Positions 47,200 to 64,000 of a stretch of 64,000 bases of DNA are shown here, in pieces (the first letter of the stretch is position 1; every line of letters begins with the position of its first letter). Position numbers and translations under genes: made by a program. Origin of the DNA: Anagrus nilaparvatae (taxonomy: Eukaryota; Arthropoda; Insecta; Hymenoptera; Mymaridae); assembly GCA_022575985.1 (NCBI GenBank), contig JAKSXM010000007.1:72787001-72851000 (forward strand). Reading direction: 5' to 3'. The notes below the pieces were generated by a model, which was given only the letters and a program-made list of their open reading frames with translations, did not search any database and was not told where the DNA came from.

Positions 47200-50100
47200 A
47201 TGAATCGACATGAAGGTACGTACATGACTTTAATTTACATACGTACATACTCGTGTATGTATGTGTACTAACATTATTGTCTTCCTTTTTTGCAACAAAG
47301 AAAAATGTTACTTTTTAAAAATATTATTTATTTTTGGGGAAAAGTGCATGTGACAATTGTCCTTTATTTTTGTAGTCAAAAAATCTTTACTATAAATTGC
47401 AAAGCAGATGTGCTTTAAAGCCTCTCTCTCTGGGCTTTAACTCCTTTTGCTGTATATTATAATAATTTCTCAGATGGCAGCACACTTAAATTTAATTCAA
47501 GAAAATAATAAAGATAGACATTTAATAGTATTAAAAGTTGCCCTCTTAAAATTTACTATTAAATTATTTTTAATTTTTATTTTGATGTACTTAAATTATT
47601 ATTGAAAGTGCATGGAATTATTAGGTGTATCTTCAATGTTTGATATGGATACAGAATATGGTTTGTTTGAAAATTTAGAAATACATGTCCATGGCCTTAT
47701 TAAGAAATAGTGAAAATTTTAAAATATACTAATTTTTGTTTATTTTTGTTACAGGGGTGAGTTGTGACTCGTGCATGAAAGGAAATTTTCAGGGTCGTAG
47801 ATACAAGTGCCTAGTTTGTTATGATTATGATCTATGCGCCAGTTGTTATGAAACTGGAGCTAATACAACTCGTCATCTTGCTGATCATCCAATGCAATGT
47901 ATATTAACAAGATCTGATTTTGGTAAATATTTAAATTGAGTTTTAATCAATTTTTTTTTATAAAACTTGATCATTAAAGCCTCATCACGGTCTATTTTAT
48001 TTAATTCCTTAGTTATTTGACTCTTTGGCATTTATCCAATGTTTAGCTGTTTTACACCATGGACAAAATTTTTGGCCTTTTTCCATATCTTTGTTGCTTT
48101 TGTTTCTTTATTTTTTAAAAAGCAATACAATCAAGTTGTATGATTAATTTAATTAAGAAAAAATTTTGTAAATACAATATCTGTTTTTTTATCAACTATT
48201 AATTTATATTTACCAATTTAATATTGCTTCTAATTGATTTATTAAATTACTAAATTCTGAATATAATATATACTCAAAAAAATATAAATTATTCCAAATT
48301 TATTTTTTTATTTAGACTCATAGATTTAAAAGAAAGTACTATTTTTAGTGGGATTACAATGTTTGAATACAATTCCAAAATTCGATTACTTGAAAAATAA
48401 ATTATTTATGAATCAGTAAATTAATTGATTTTTAGTAATATCTTTTTTATAATTTCTATAATTTTTAACAATATTTTTTTTTTAAGTTATGTTTTTGTTT
48501 CAACAAGATTTTTAGAAAATTAATTAAAATGAAATGTTTATCATATTTATGAAGTTTTATATGACTCATCATTACCTTCTTGAATTAAGGTAAAAGTTGA
48601 TTTTCTATAAAGAACCATTTGAAACTACCTAATTTATTTTTGGTAATTAAAAATTAATTAAGTAAATAATAGGGCCAAAAAAAGTTTATTTAATTTACAA
48701 ATATTTTAATAAATTCTAAATTCATAATGCTCTGTTATCAAAAAAGTCTTTCAACTACCTTAAAGAGAAAAATAATTTCAATTTACTTTCAAGTTTTATG
48801 CTAAGATAAAGTTAATGCAAAATGTATTAATCCAAAAATTTTTTATCTACGTAAAATGCACTCGCAAATTACTGCAAAAAAATTTTTATAACCTCGTCTT
48901 GAGGCTTGTTTTGGTTTGCTTTTCTGCACTCTGCACTCTACACTCTACACTAAGTATTAAAAGTTTTTAAAAAACTAACTACTATTTTTTTTAAAATATT
49001 TTTCAAGATTTAAAAAAATTTCTAGAATACAAATGTTATTTAACCAGAGTTTCTGGGTAAATTTAGCCTAAAATTAATTAATCTGTTTAATTATTAGAAT
49101 TATATTATGGAGGGGAAGGAGTCAGTATCGAGCAGCCACAATCATTAACTTGTCCATATTGTACAAGAATGGGATTTACAGAAACCACTTTACAAGAACA
49201 CGTTGCTGCAGACCATTCTGATACTTCATTTGAAGTGGTATGAGAAAAAATTTAATTATATTCATAATATTTAATATTTTATATCTTTATAGTTTTTCAT
49301 TTTATTTGCATTTTATACTGCAATGAATATTATGATATACTAACCTAAAAGTTGTGCATAAGTTAAAAAAAAAAAGCAAAAATAAAACAAAACAAAAAAA
49401 TGTTGATTTATTTACAATTTTTATAACCAAATTCTTCAGTTTTATCTAAAATCTTTAAGCACAAGAATGAAATAAATATTAAATTATTGTTTAAAGTTTG
49501 CTTTAATAATTTTAATTTTTTAAATTATTTGTCAATTTATCTAAGGTACTTTAAATTAATGAAATTAACTAAAATTAAAAAAAAAAAATTATATTTTCAC
49601 AGATTTGTCCAGTTTGTGCATATTTACCTGGTGGTGAAGCAAATTTAGTAACAGATGACATAGCAGGTCACTTATCTTTAGAGCATCGTAGTGGTCCAAG
49701 GGATCTCATAACTTTTTTAGATGAGTCAGCCTCCAGTCGTCATAATCTTCGACGTATAACCCATCCAGCAAGAGGTGTTAATGCTTCAAGGCCTCGTAGG
49801 TCTAATATGCATTTCAGTTCTTCGGGTGGACTAAGTCCAAGTAATAGAGATGGTATTGATCCTATTGCTGAATTATTGTCACAATTATCTGGAGTTCGCA
49901 GAGCAGGAAGTAGCAGTGGAGGAGGTGGAAATGCTGTACAAAGTTCTTCTGCACCTTCACAGTTACAACAGCTTCAAATGCAACTTCAACTTGAGCGCCA
50001 ACAAGTTAGGGTAATATATCATTATTTTTTTTATTTTTTATTTATTTATTTATTTTTTTTGTATTATGAAATCATTAATGTATATTAATAACAGGCTGCA

Positions 50101-52015
50101 AGACAGCAGTTAGAACGATTGCCAAAGAGGAATCAAGCCATTGGTTCAGTATCTGGTAGTGGTGGTGGAGCTAGTAGCAGTGGAAATCATTCTACTACAA
50201 TGTCTAATGTTGTTGCAAATAGTGCAGCTAGTAATAATAATGTTGCCAGCTCATCAGCTAACCAATCCAACACATCAGTGGCAAATTCTCAAAATTCCAC
50301 ATTTTTACTTCCCCGGTGTATAGCCACAACGCCAAGTGATTCACAATTACAAAGTATCGAAAGAGAAACAGCTAATAGAAGTTTATTTACCAGAGAGTTG
50401 GTAGTATCAACTTTGGTAGAAGCATTGCCTGAGTTAAATCAATCACCATCAGATGCACAAACACCAATATCAGGTTTGTCAACAATAACGACTTCCAGTA
50501 GCCCAGAAACTCCAAGTGCTACTACAACCACAACAGCAGCATTAAAAAAAGAAAGTAAAAAAGATCAACAGCAATCACAACAGTATGCCCTAAGCAAACA
50601 GCACAACACTTCTACAAATCAAAATGCACATCAACAGCAACAGTCACAAACAACTGTAACCCAATCAGTTGGAGCAGCAGCTGCAAAGGTGACTGAGAAT
50701 CCTAATGCTACAGTCACAAATACAGCACCAGTGGTACAAACGTTAATGCACGTTATACCTCAACCATTGGTAAGTTTAATTAATATCTAAAGTTTTGCGT
50801 TTAAATATGAAGTAGCTTTTAATGAAACAGTTATCAAAAAGAATTTTTAATAAAGACTACACGGAACATCTTTTTTGTTTGATGACCAACTGTATTAAGT
50901 TCGTTAGGTTATTAACTATTTCTTGATTTCGAGTAGTAGAGCTCCAAAATAATTGTCAATTTGCCTAAAATAATCATTTGTTTTTGTTTTTATTTTTACT
51001 ATAACCTTAAATTCAAAAAAATTTTCATAATAGGTATAAACATTTAGTCGTCAACCTAATTTCATGTTACAGAATTCTCAAATTTGTGGCTATATGCCCT
51101 GAAATATTGTAGTAAAGCAAGCTAAGAATTTAGAGCTTTGATGTACTATCCAAGTGGTCATAGAAGACCAAAAAGATTTTCAGTGTATATTGAATTTCGC
51201 ATGAATACAGGCTCAAGCAATTGTTGATATATTGTTTGATAAATCTTAAATATTGCTAAGATATTGTTAAGATATTTAATTTATTTAAATTTTTATTTAT
51301 TAGACAGATTTTATGATGATAATTTGAAAAATTTCTTTGAATAAATCAATTTAAGGTAGCTTGTTAAAAATTCAAGTCCCTGAATTTAATTTTTTTATTA
51401 TTTGCACACAGTATTTTTTAGTTGAAAAAATAAGTTTGGTTTATTTTTCTATGCTGTATTAATTTTCATTTTTGGTTTCTTAACAAATTTTATCCTAAAT
51501 AGGTCGATGGAATTTTTCATTACGGGTATTTATGTTTTTAGGTAGCTGAACACGAATATGATATCGGATTTTACCCAAAATCGTACTTTTTCTTTAATTG
51601 CAAAAAGCATACAAAAATAAAAGTTTATTTATCTATCATTGTTTGTTTGTCATTGTTGGAATATATATTTTAAATATATATATTTTTTAATGTGTATAAT
51701 TTATGGAAAAATTCGTAAAGGGGTTACTTTTATTGATAAAAGAAATATATAGATTGAGTTTTAGCTTTTATAAAATTATAATTAAGACCCATCTTCCACG
51801 TTGTAAAGATATTAATTTTACAGGTTCTACAACAACCACTGCCACCACCAGTGAGAAATACTGGTACTGGTACTATTAGGGAACAGATTGCAAGTCCTCC
51901 ATCTAACGCTTACCTTCGAGGTGGAGTGGGACCAGTTACTGGAACATCTAGGCGAAAACCAGTAAGGACTGTTGATGGAAGAAACCAATCAACGGAACCA
52001 CCACCTCCCCATTAA
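47200..52015 (+). CDS. KCMF1: E3 ubiquitin ligase KCMF1 (6 exons, 532 aa)
   Basis: ZZ-finger E3 ligase that works with UBR4 in N-degron and stress-linked degradation (family knowledge). Exons: 47200-47215, 47755-47922, 49098-49237, 49603-50010, 50095-50769, 51824-52015; total 1599 nt. The first exon codes only MNRHE plus one base. Exon 2 holds the ZZ finger (C-x2-C pairs in [20 protein letters not shown] and the H-x-A-DH end). Exons 3-4 hold the Di19-type zinc fingers ([11 protein letters not shown], then [17 protein letters not shown], then HLSLEH). The rest is Ser/Asn/Gln-rich, and exon 5 accounts for most of the excess over the human protein, about 381 aa. The conserved [11 protein letters not shown] segment is in exon 4. 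The protein ends STEPPPPPH. Confidence 0.95.
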
Positions 52016-54154
52016 CCTTTTCCTGAGGTTGTCCCTGTATGTCAATGAGCCCCCTTTCCCTCCTTGCACTAAACCTTGATAAAAAGTGAGAAAGAAAAAA
52101 ATGAGAGAAACAAAATAAACCTATTAGCACTAGTCCCAGCACTGTTTAGAACATCTCGTTATTATTGTTGATTACTATTATTATTATTATTATTACTATA
52201 ATACAATTATTAGATAATACTTGCTTATTTAATTATTTCTTACCAAAATTAAGTGAGAAATGTCATAAAGGGGGAGGGGGGGTAGATTTGTTAATTTAAA
52301 AGAGAATATAAGAAATTCTTGTAATTTTTTTTTAATTTAAAAAAAGAAATACTCCTTGTCTACTTAAAGATATAAAAAAAATTTAATCCTTGTAAAGGAA
52401 ATATAAACTAATCTTGTAACTATTTAAACAAATTTTGACTGTAAAGAGTTGATTTAAGAGGTGATTAGATAACCTATTTATTGATTATTCGGTTGTATAG
52501 GTAGATGAGGCAGTATATAAAGTATAATGTTTGTAATTATATTTTTTATAAAGTAGAAATTTCAATTGATGGAAAGTGCTTTATAAATTTATTTTCATAA
52601 AGTATAGTTCTTTATTACTAACTGCAATTATTTTTCTCATTTTTTTTCAAAATAATAACAGCTTAAAAATTATTAATTTTAACTGTAAGGAATTTTTCGA
52701 ATAGATAGTTGATAAATAACGCCAAGTCGTTAAAAAAAACACAATGTGAATCTTTTTGTAATATATGTATATTAAAAAAAAAAAAAAAATAATAATAAAA
52801 AGAAAAAATATAAATTAATATAAAAAAGTTTTATAAAATCTTATTTTCAATATTCACTTTTTACAGGACAATTTATGTTAAATCGCGTTTCTTGTATAAA
52901 GAAATGATAGATTTTAAGATGATAGATGTAGAATAAAAGTGCTTGAAAAGTTTAGGACTTTTAAGAGGTTCCGGGGGCAATAGAAATATTTAAAAAAAAA
53001 ATTTCATCTTCAAGTGTGCATCGATTGTATAGCTACATTTTTTCTTCTGTACATATTTTTAATGAAATTGAATGTGACATGAATGAATTTTTATTATTAT
53101 TATTATAATTAAGTAATTTATCAGTAATTAATATAAGAATTTAAATGTTTCATTGGACAGCAGAGTGAATATTTGTAATGTTTACCTAACTCGACTTGAG
53201 AGTAATGTGAACATTGTTGTATAATTTGGTTTCTCTTTAATAATAATAGTAGTAATAATAATTTATGCCTTTTAAATCTATTTAATACTACTATTTAATA
53301 AATATATCAAACAGAGCTAATAATAATTTTGCCATAATTTTATTATTTTCAACAAAAGGCATAAAAAAAAATTAAAACTATGTAAGATAAACAGTTTTAA
53401 CTTATGTTATTTTATTTATTCAAGTTGTTCTTTAATAATGAAAATAAATATAAACTTATTAGTAAAAGTTTAACTAATTAATATTTAACTTTATTGTAGT
53501 TTTTAGGTCTTATTACCTTAAACATCCAAATTATAGTATACAATTGAGCCTTTATAATTTTATAAATTACTCCAGAAAATGTTTAATTCTTATTTAAAGA
53601 AGTTTTAATAATCTTATTTTAGGAGCCAATACTATTGCCTATATTAAAATGTAAGAAAAAAAAATTTCTTACATTTATAAGTGAATTCCATTTTCTTTGT
53701 CCTGAAAACGAAATTAGTTCTTTTGCTCTAACTAAAAATTTAATTTACTAAGAAATTTAAATTGCTACAATTTGTATAGGTTCTAAAAGGAACTAATAGC
53801 GCGGAATAATTCTTATCGTCAAAAGAATCATACAAAAGCTGAGAATATTTGGTAAAAAAAAATATTTTGGGCTATTAATTTAGGAAATATTGTTAACCAC
53901 ACATTTTACACATTCTTAGTTTTAAACAACTTTAAAATAAGCCTATCCTCAAATACCTTGGAATCGTTATAATTCCTTATATTCGAGACGTGAACTTTGG
54001 CCCCTTTATTTAAAAATAATGTCAAATAATAATTTCATATTCAGGACAAAGAAAAAGAAATTCTTTAGAATAATGCAATATTTTTTGCATCAACTTTTTA
54101 TAGGCTTTAAAGTATCAATTGCACCAAATTTTACATGTTAGTATATCTATTGAT
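52016..54154. other. KCMF1 3' UTR and downstream intergenic DNA
   Basis: A long AT-rich tail with several AATAAA-like signals (one near 53297). A palindrome at 53648-53674 has 11-bp stems (AATGTAAGAAA/TTTCTTACATT). Two complementary TTTGTCCTGAA/TTCAGGACAAA blocks at about 53697 and 54041 suggest another small foldback element. Confidence 0.5.
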
Positions 54155-54156
54155 TA

Positions 54157-55200
54157 GAGTGGACCTATTTTTGGACTTTGTGGAAAAACTTTGCTCCCCG
54201 GGTTTTTTTGTGAAGTTTTAGTCATAAAAAGTTCCCAGTTCCAAGGATTTTGCTTTAGCCCTGCAAAAACACGTGCCTGTAACCACATCAATTTTCCCAT
54301 TTAAATAACATGGGAATTTTGAGTTTTTAGCTATACGAATTTTCACAAAAGCCAAAAAGCGTTTTAAAATGCTAATTTTTACTGGAAAACATACTTTTAT
54401 ATGTTGTAAAGACATACAAACCGCCCTGCATTCATTCCAAAGGGAATTTTGGGGCTAGAAACGCAAATTTACCGAGTCCCAATTTCAGGGTTTTCAAAAA
54501 AAGTCAATTTTTATCATTATCTTTGGAAAAACGATATCTTAAAAACTATTTAAAAAAAAGAGACGAGTAAAAAATTTTTGGAAACTTGAAGCTTGCAGAA
54601 AACTTTTAAGGCCTATAAAACTCAATTTTGTCAAAAATTACAATTTTGGCAGCAATTTAAACAAATTTAAAAATTGGGCCTTTCGGGTCAAAAATTACCA
54701 ATAGGTTAATTGACTATAGCGGTGAGAGAATCAGTGATAAAAATACACGGTTTACGTCATTTGAAAGGTGACACTTATACCAAAAAAAGTGAACCAACCA
54801 GAAGTGTTTTGGTTAATTTTTGAGGTTGTAGCTTTTTATCGAAAACTACCGAAAAACCCTGTTTTATAAGATTGAGTAAACATGTAAATTTGCGTTTCTA
54901 GTCCCAAAATTCCCTTTGGAATGAATGCAGGGCGGTTTGTATGTCTTTACAACATATAAAAGTATGTTTTCCAGTAAAAATTAGTATTTTACAACGCTTT
55001 TTGGCATTTGTGAAAATTTTTATAGCTAAAAACTCAAAATTCCCATGTTATTTAAATGGGAAAATTGATGTGGTTACAGGCACGTGTTTTTGCAGGGCTA
55101 AAGCAAAATCCTTGGAACTGGGAACTTTTTATGACTAAAACTTCACAAAAAAACCCGGGGAGCAAAGTTTTTCCACAAAGTCCAAAAATAGGTCCACTCT
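54157..55200. mobile_element. Foldback DNA element, 1044 bp, about 315-bp inverted repeats, TA duplication
   Basis: Arms at about 54157-54471 and 54886-55200 are inverted copies starting GAGTGGACCTATTTTTGGAC. They are flanked by TA on both sides (54155-54156 and 55201-55202). By eye the arms agree over nearly their whole length, with scattered mismatches. They therefore give matching 65-codon ORFs on opposite strands, which are not genes. The central 414 bp has no transposase. The TA flanks suggest mobilisation by a Tc1/mariner-class transposase (inference). Confidence 0.88.
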
Positions 55201-55250
55201 ACTATTGATGCAACAAATATAATTTTATCATACTTACATTTACACCCTTG

Positions 55251-55460
55251 CTAGGGATCAAGTGTAAGGAGATATTTGTGCATAGCAGTTTTAAATGAGT
55301 TAAGTGAAGATAGAAACCGAATTTCTGCAGGTAAGGAGTTCCAAAGTCTAGCGCCTCTGTACCGAAAGGTGTTTGTATTTTTTTATAAGAAAATTCGTTT
55401 GAGCCTTTTGGAGAAAAAAATATTCTTGGATGTTTTTCCAGGAAATTATTTTTAAAAATC
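55251..55460 (-). pseudogene. LINE reverse transcriptase, C-terminal fragment
   Basis: The minus strand reads FRYRGARLWNSLPAEIR, then SLNSFKTAMHKYLLTLDP and a stop at 55251, the typical tail of jockey/CR1-like ORF2 proteins. The upstream part (HPRIFF...SNEFSYKK) is in another frame, one base away at an A-run, so the fragment is frameshifted. Only the last 65-70 residues remain. Confidence 0.8.
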
Positions 55461-56456
55461 AATAAATAATAGTTGTTTTAAAAAAAATTTATATTTATTT
55501 ACACAAATAATATCACTTTTTACATTTTATTTGTAGCAAAAAAAAAAATTCATTTTTGAAAAAGAATTATCATACCTTGACTAGATGCTTGACTATACAA
55601 TTCAATATGCAAAAAGCTTTTTTTTTGTTTGTTTATACATTTAACTTTTAAAGGTTTTATACAATTACGAAAATTGGAAAGCTTTCTATAAATTAGTATT
55701 TTGTTTGTGCTTTTGTTGTTAAAATTTTAATAAACGTGGAAAACTTTAATACAAATTTTAATTTTAAAAGACTAATTATTTTAATGGAATACAAAAAAAT
55801 ATATATATTTTTTTCATTGCATTAAAAAAAGTTTACATTTAAAAATGTATTTTTATCTTTTGTACAAGTAATGGAAATTATATTAAAATACATAATAAGG
55901 TACTTTTAGTTGATTCTATGTACCATAAATTTAAAAGGACGCGCGATTTAAAAAAAATTTTGTCTCGCAGTTTATAAATATTTTTTTTCCAATAAGTCTT
56001 GCGTACTTTTAGTTTTAAAAATATACATTTTTTATAAAACAAAAGTCTGGTTAAAAAACTTGCTTAAAAATTAGTATACAAAATAGTTATTAAGGTACAA
56101 CTTTAAATCCTTTAAATAGATCAAAATCTTACAAATCACTAGCTTTTTTTTTTCTTAAGCAACTATTTTTATGTGCAACAAGTTATTTACAATCATACAA
56201 GTTTGTTGATAACTTTTTTTCCTTCAATCACAAACTACATTATTCAAAAAAAAAAAAGTACGAGAAAAAAATTTTATAATTTATTTACTCAAGCTTTTTT
56301 TCCTCGAATTTATTTAAATTACAGAGAAACTTGGCTAAATTATCAAGTCAAATCACACTAATAAAATAAAAGTCTTGAAAAAGAGATTTTGGCTATCTTA
56401 TAAAAAAATAGATAAAAATTTACATATATTATATTATATTCATTGTCTTATTTACA
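55461..56456. other. Intergenic, 3' of muskelin
   Basis: AT-rich; it includes the muskelin 3' UTR. No other structure seen. Confidence 0.5.
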
Positions 56457-60556
<4,100 letters not shown>

Positions 60557-61038
60557 GTTTCGCAAAATGATATAACCTTGAACTTTTTTGCCGAACTGTG
60601 AACTGTTATGATGTAAAAATTAAATTGCGCATTCTTTTATATTGGCACATGTTATACACTGAGTAACGCAGAGAGGTATACCTCTACGCATGATTGTCCT
60701 TTCGTCAATGATAAAGTGAAAGATAATTTAAAAAATTAATAAATAATAATTAATAAAAACAAATTTTTATTGGCAATTGATTTTATTTATATATTTACAA
60801 TATAAAAGTGCTTGGTTTTTGAAAAAAATTTGTTCAGAGTTACAATAATTGCACGTAAATTTTGTAAATTATAAGTACCCCTTTTTTTCAAATTTTATCT
60901 AAACTTAAGATTATAACTTATGTACACTGATTATTGAGAAATTAAAAATAAAAAAAATTTTTACAAATAAATATATTTATATATACATTTATATATACTT
61001 TAACATAACTAAATAAATTTTTATAAAAAACTTTTAAT
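60557..61038. promoter_or_regulatory. Muskelin promoter / UBE3C 3' flank
   Basis: 480 bp between the muskelin start and the UBE3C stop, both on the minus strand. It must hold the muskelin promoter and the UBE3C polyadenylation site. No specific motif claimed. Confidence 0.45.
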
Positions 61039-64000
61039 TTAACTTAATTCAAATCCTGCACCAGATTGTATGGCGTATAACAATTTTTCTTTTAAAGTTT
61101 TTTCATCTGGAAATTCTGGAAGTTTTAACAAATTCATACAAGTACTAGAAGTCGGTAAACGATCAATGCTTCCAGCATGTTGAATACAAAAAGGTGGATC
61201 TAGTTCCTAAAATAGATAAATTAAATTTATCAAGTTGATTCTTAATTTAATAATTTTGGTTAATTAATAATTTTGAAAATTTACTGTTTTTTATTGAATT
61301 TAATATTTATACGTTCATTTATTAAATTAATTAATTAATTGATGAACAAACAAATGCTTAGATTCGAAATGTTTTTTATTGTAATTTTCCATAGGAATAT
61401 TTAGTGAAAAAAATTCTTTAATAGTATTAAAATCTATGTAATTGTTAATAATATATACAAAATTAATAAATCATATCTTTCAAAAACAGAAGTCAAATTA
61501 TGAATACCCAAATTTCTAGATATAGCTGAATAGTCATGACTTAGAATATCAAAAGGAAAATTAGATTGATAAGCCACAAACCTTAAGTATGAACAATCTT
61601 GTCAAGCTCATATATCTGTTGTTTATTAAAAACATTCCAGATGATAGAACCATATGACAAGACTGGATAGATAGCCTTTATTTTAATATATTGTGAATGA
61701 TCATTAAACGATAATTTATTAATTAATTTTATTTTTAATACCTTAAATCCTAATAGTGGAGGTCGACTACAACTTGTTACAAATTTCAGTAATTGACTCT
61801 TTTGTAGGTCACTAAACTCATCAACTACTTTCCAAAAAGTAATAATTGTGGGATGGTTTATGGTGTAACCCCCTGTATAATTTGTATGTTGTTTTAAATC
61901 GCTAACATCAACTGGTATTTGAGCTCCTGAAATAAGAACTTGCAATTCTTTATTATTGAACATTTGTAACCACTCCAATGGAATAACATTTCCAATTCCT
62001 TGTTTGAAAGCATGACATTGCCCTCGAATTTGTTTATTTAATTTATAATCAGCCATTAAATGTATGTATTCTATTCGATTGTGATTATTTACAGGAATAT
62101 TTGCTCCTCCTGGCTTTAATTCATCTACTCTTCTTTCTCCCAATTCATCAGATAAAATTGTGAAATCAAGACCTAAATCAGTAACATCTCCTTTGTAACT
62201 TTTTAAGTATAAGAGATTTCTATACATAATTGGATCCAGCGAAGCCAAATGATGAACATCGACATCTGATTGTGTTCCCACTATTTTGCTCAAAAAAAAT
62301 TCGGCAAATGGTAATTCAACCAACAAGTTTTCATAAATTGCTTTCCCTAAAATTCTACCTATAAAGTAGTAATGTTTTGGAAAATCATCAATTAGCAAAT
62401 GTACTGTTGGATTAGGATACAACATGTTATCTTTGGTAAGTCTGAAAAATCCTCGATTTGGATCAAAACTTGTTTTCAGGAGTTCTGACAAAAACTCTCT
62501 AAATAAACCTCCTCCATCTACACCAGCTTCTTCCAACCCAACTGAATTCACGAGCTGAACTCTCATTTTCAATCTCATTTCAGGTTCATTTTCAGGTGAT
62601 AGCTTATCAAATGCATCTTCATACAAATAGCTTCTTCTAACAGATATGTGAATCGATGGACCTTGCATAAAATGCGTCAATTCACCTTGTTGCTCACATT
62701 TATCTCGATATATTAAAGATTGCAAGACAATGACTCTGTTGTTAAATGGCACAACAAATGGAATCTCCCTAAGTAATGTTAAAGTTCTTATTTCTCTTGT
62801 TGAAAGTGGAGGTCCTTCTTCTATTTGATCTCGAGTGAATGCTCTTAATCCTACAAAAGGAATATAATTTTGCAATCTCCTTCTTCTTAATGAAAAATCT
62901 TGTGGCTTATCTAATGGGATAACGATATTTGAAGCTATCCAATGACCATCTGGACAAAATTGTCTTCTTAAATCACGCGTATGCAATTGTCTTAATAAGC
63001 AAACTGTAACTTTGAAAAGATGAGTCCATATTTGTGTGTTTTGTTGAATCATTTGGGTGTCTGTATTTTCACTCATTCCAAGTACAGCATTTTTATAATC
63101 ATCTCTGACAGATGGTCGTGTGTCCGGAAACGCCAATTCTACCAAACCTAGGCATACACCTTTTAAATGAGAACTAAGTATGGCTAAATCGTATGTTGTA
63201 AATGGCATTGCCTGTTGCTGTTGAATAGCATTATTTGTAATTTCAACACTACCTGAAGCATCGACAAAGAATTCTGTGTCATGAAGCGTTGCTATTAATA
63301 AACTAAATAATGAACAAAAAACTGCCATTAAAGGAACTATTTTACATGTTTCTTCCGGTGACAATGGTAAGCCTCGGGAAATTATTTGTAAGTAGGGAGT
63401 TGAACCACCAAAAATAGACTTTTGACTAGCAGATAATAAATTATTCCACAACTGCCTTAAAAATAATGGTTTAAATGCTAGCATATACAATAATTTGTAT
63501 TTATGAATAGCATTTTTATTTGTAATTAATAAATTATGAGCAAGTTGACACAATGACTGCATTACAATCGGGTCTTCCATTTGTTCAACAGATAAAAGTA
63601 TCCCTTGAACTCGATGTTCTTCATTTAACATTTCAATACATTTTTTTATTGCTTCGGCTTCGCCATTATCAATCATTTCTGTATCACTATCACTATCTGT
63701 ATCACCTGTATTTCCAAAATCAGGTTTTTGTTTCGCTGAATTTATCGTTGAACTTTGTAAAGCCAACACTTGTAGATATTCAATAAAATCAACATTAGAT
63801 TTTTTAGGCTCCAAGGAAAGAATGCAGTAAAATAAGCTAATAGATGGAGTGAAATTCAATCTATTCACGCATTTTATTAGCTTATTGTAAGGAAATTCTT
63901 TAAACTCTATCAATGCAGGAATAATAAAATGTGTTATTGGTTCTGTCATTTTTTGAGAGAGAATACTCGAGCAAAATTCATGTAAAATTAAAAAACAAAA
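61039..64000 (-). CDS. UBE3C: Ubiquitin-protein ligase E3C, HECT type (partial, runs off the right edge)
   Basis: Exons seen are at least 64000-61742 and 61206-61039. The reading frame is open to the window end, so the N-terminal part and probably further exons are missing. An ATG at 63949 is internal to the open frame and is not taken as the start. The HECT domain covers the C-terminal half: [20 protein letters not shown], then [37 protein letters not shown] and [17 protein letters not shown]. The last exon carries the catalytic cysteine in [16 protein letters not shown] and the C-terminus [17 protein letters not shown]3C extends ubiquitin chains at the proteasome. The last intron, 535 bp, is largely LINE-derived. 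Confidence 0.93.
61270..61738 (-). pseudogene. LINE reverse transcriptase fragment filling the last UBE3C intron
   Basis: Minus-strand frames read, in order: [40 protein letters not shown] then [40 protein letters not shown] then LFVHQLIN. Together these are the C-terminal region of a non-LTR retrotransposon ORF2, broken by at least two frameshifts or stops. It lies in the same orientation as the host gene. Confidence 0.8.

Noticed and set aside
54218..55138. Two similar 65-codon ORFs on opposite strands
   Set aside because: They are the two arms of the foldback element, with no coding evidence beyond the repeat.

Overview
The window looks like a piece of a very AT-rich insect nuclear genome. 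It holds spliced genes with short introns (mostly 55-100 bp, GT...AG), GC-richer patches at gene starts, and intergenic DNA full of foldback elements and retroelement debris. The gene products are animal proteins. The AT-richness and overall style suggest a small hymenopteran such as a parasitoid wasp, but that is inference. All exon structures below were built by reading splice sites and frames by eye; for every complete gene the exon lengths sum to a multiple of three.

Layout. 0-23.2 kb is gene-dense: a small secreted protein (118-685, minus), glycerate kinase GLYCTK (1557-3502, plus), the TBC-SH3-RUN protein SGSM3 (4100-7461, minus), a 4 kb divergent promoter and leader region, the NSL-complex scaffold KANSL1 (11355-16853, plus), the mitochondrial 2Fe-2S protein CISD3 (17724-18241, minus) and the vesicle-tethering subunit TRAPPC11 (19253-23200, plus). 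23.5-42.8 kb is a gene-poor, repeat-rich block. It opens with a complete-ended, apparently young LTR retrotransposon (23484-29486) that keeps gag but has no pol. After it come a roughly 156-bp tandem satellite array (about 30.0-31.8 kb), a second short array of the same family (38.3-39.1 kb) and several hairpin elements. 42.8-64 kb is gene-rich again: a kraken/SERHL-like serine hydrolase (42819-45098, minus), the E3 ligase KCMF1 (47200-52015, plus), a 1-kb foldback transposon (54157-55200), a LINE tail, muskelin MKLN1 (56457-60556, minus) and the 3' part of the HECT ligase UBE3C (61039 to the window edge, minus).

How the genes relate. Most are housekeeping functions with no operon-like logic. 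KANSL1 acts in MOF histone acetylation, TRAPPC11 and SGSM3 in membrane traffic and Rab control, and GLYCTK and CISD3 in metabolism and mitochondria. KCMF1, muskelin and UBE3C all belong to ubiquitin ligase systems and lie within 17 kb, but there is no sign that they are co-regulated.

Most interesting signals: (1) a tandemly duplicated exon pair in the serine hydrolase whose phases force mutually exclusive splicing; (2) a pol-less LTR element with two LTRs that read as identical; (3) a 156-bp satellite with trimeric higher-order structure, bounded at two loci by the same inverted ends; (4) a LINE fragment filling the last UBE3C intron, whose read-through would remove the catalytic cysteine; (5) a three-exon gene for an unknown small secreted protein; (6) a cluster of upstream ATGs over the KANSL1 start.
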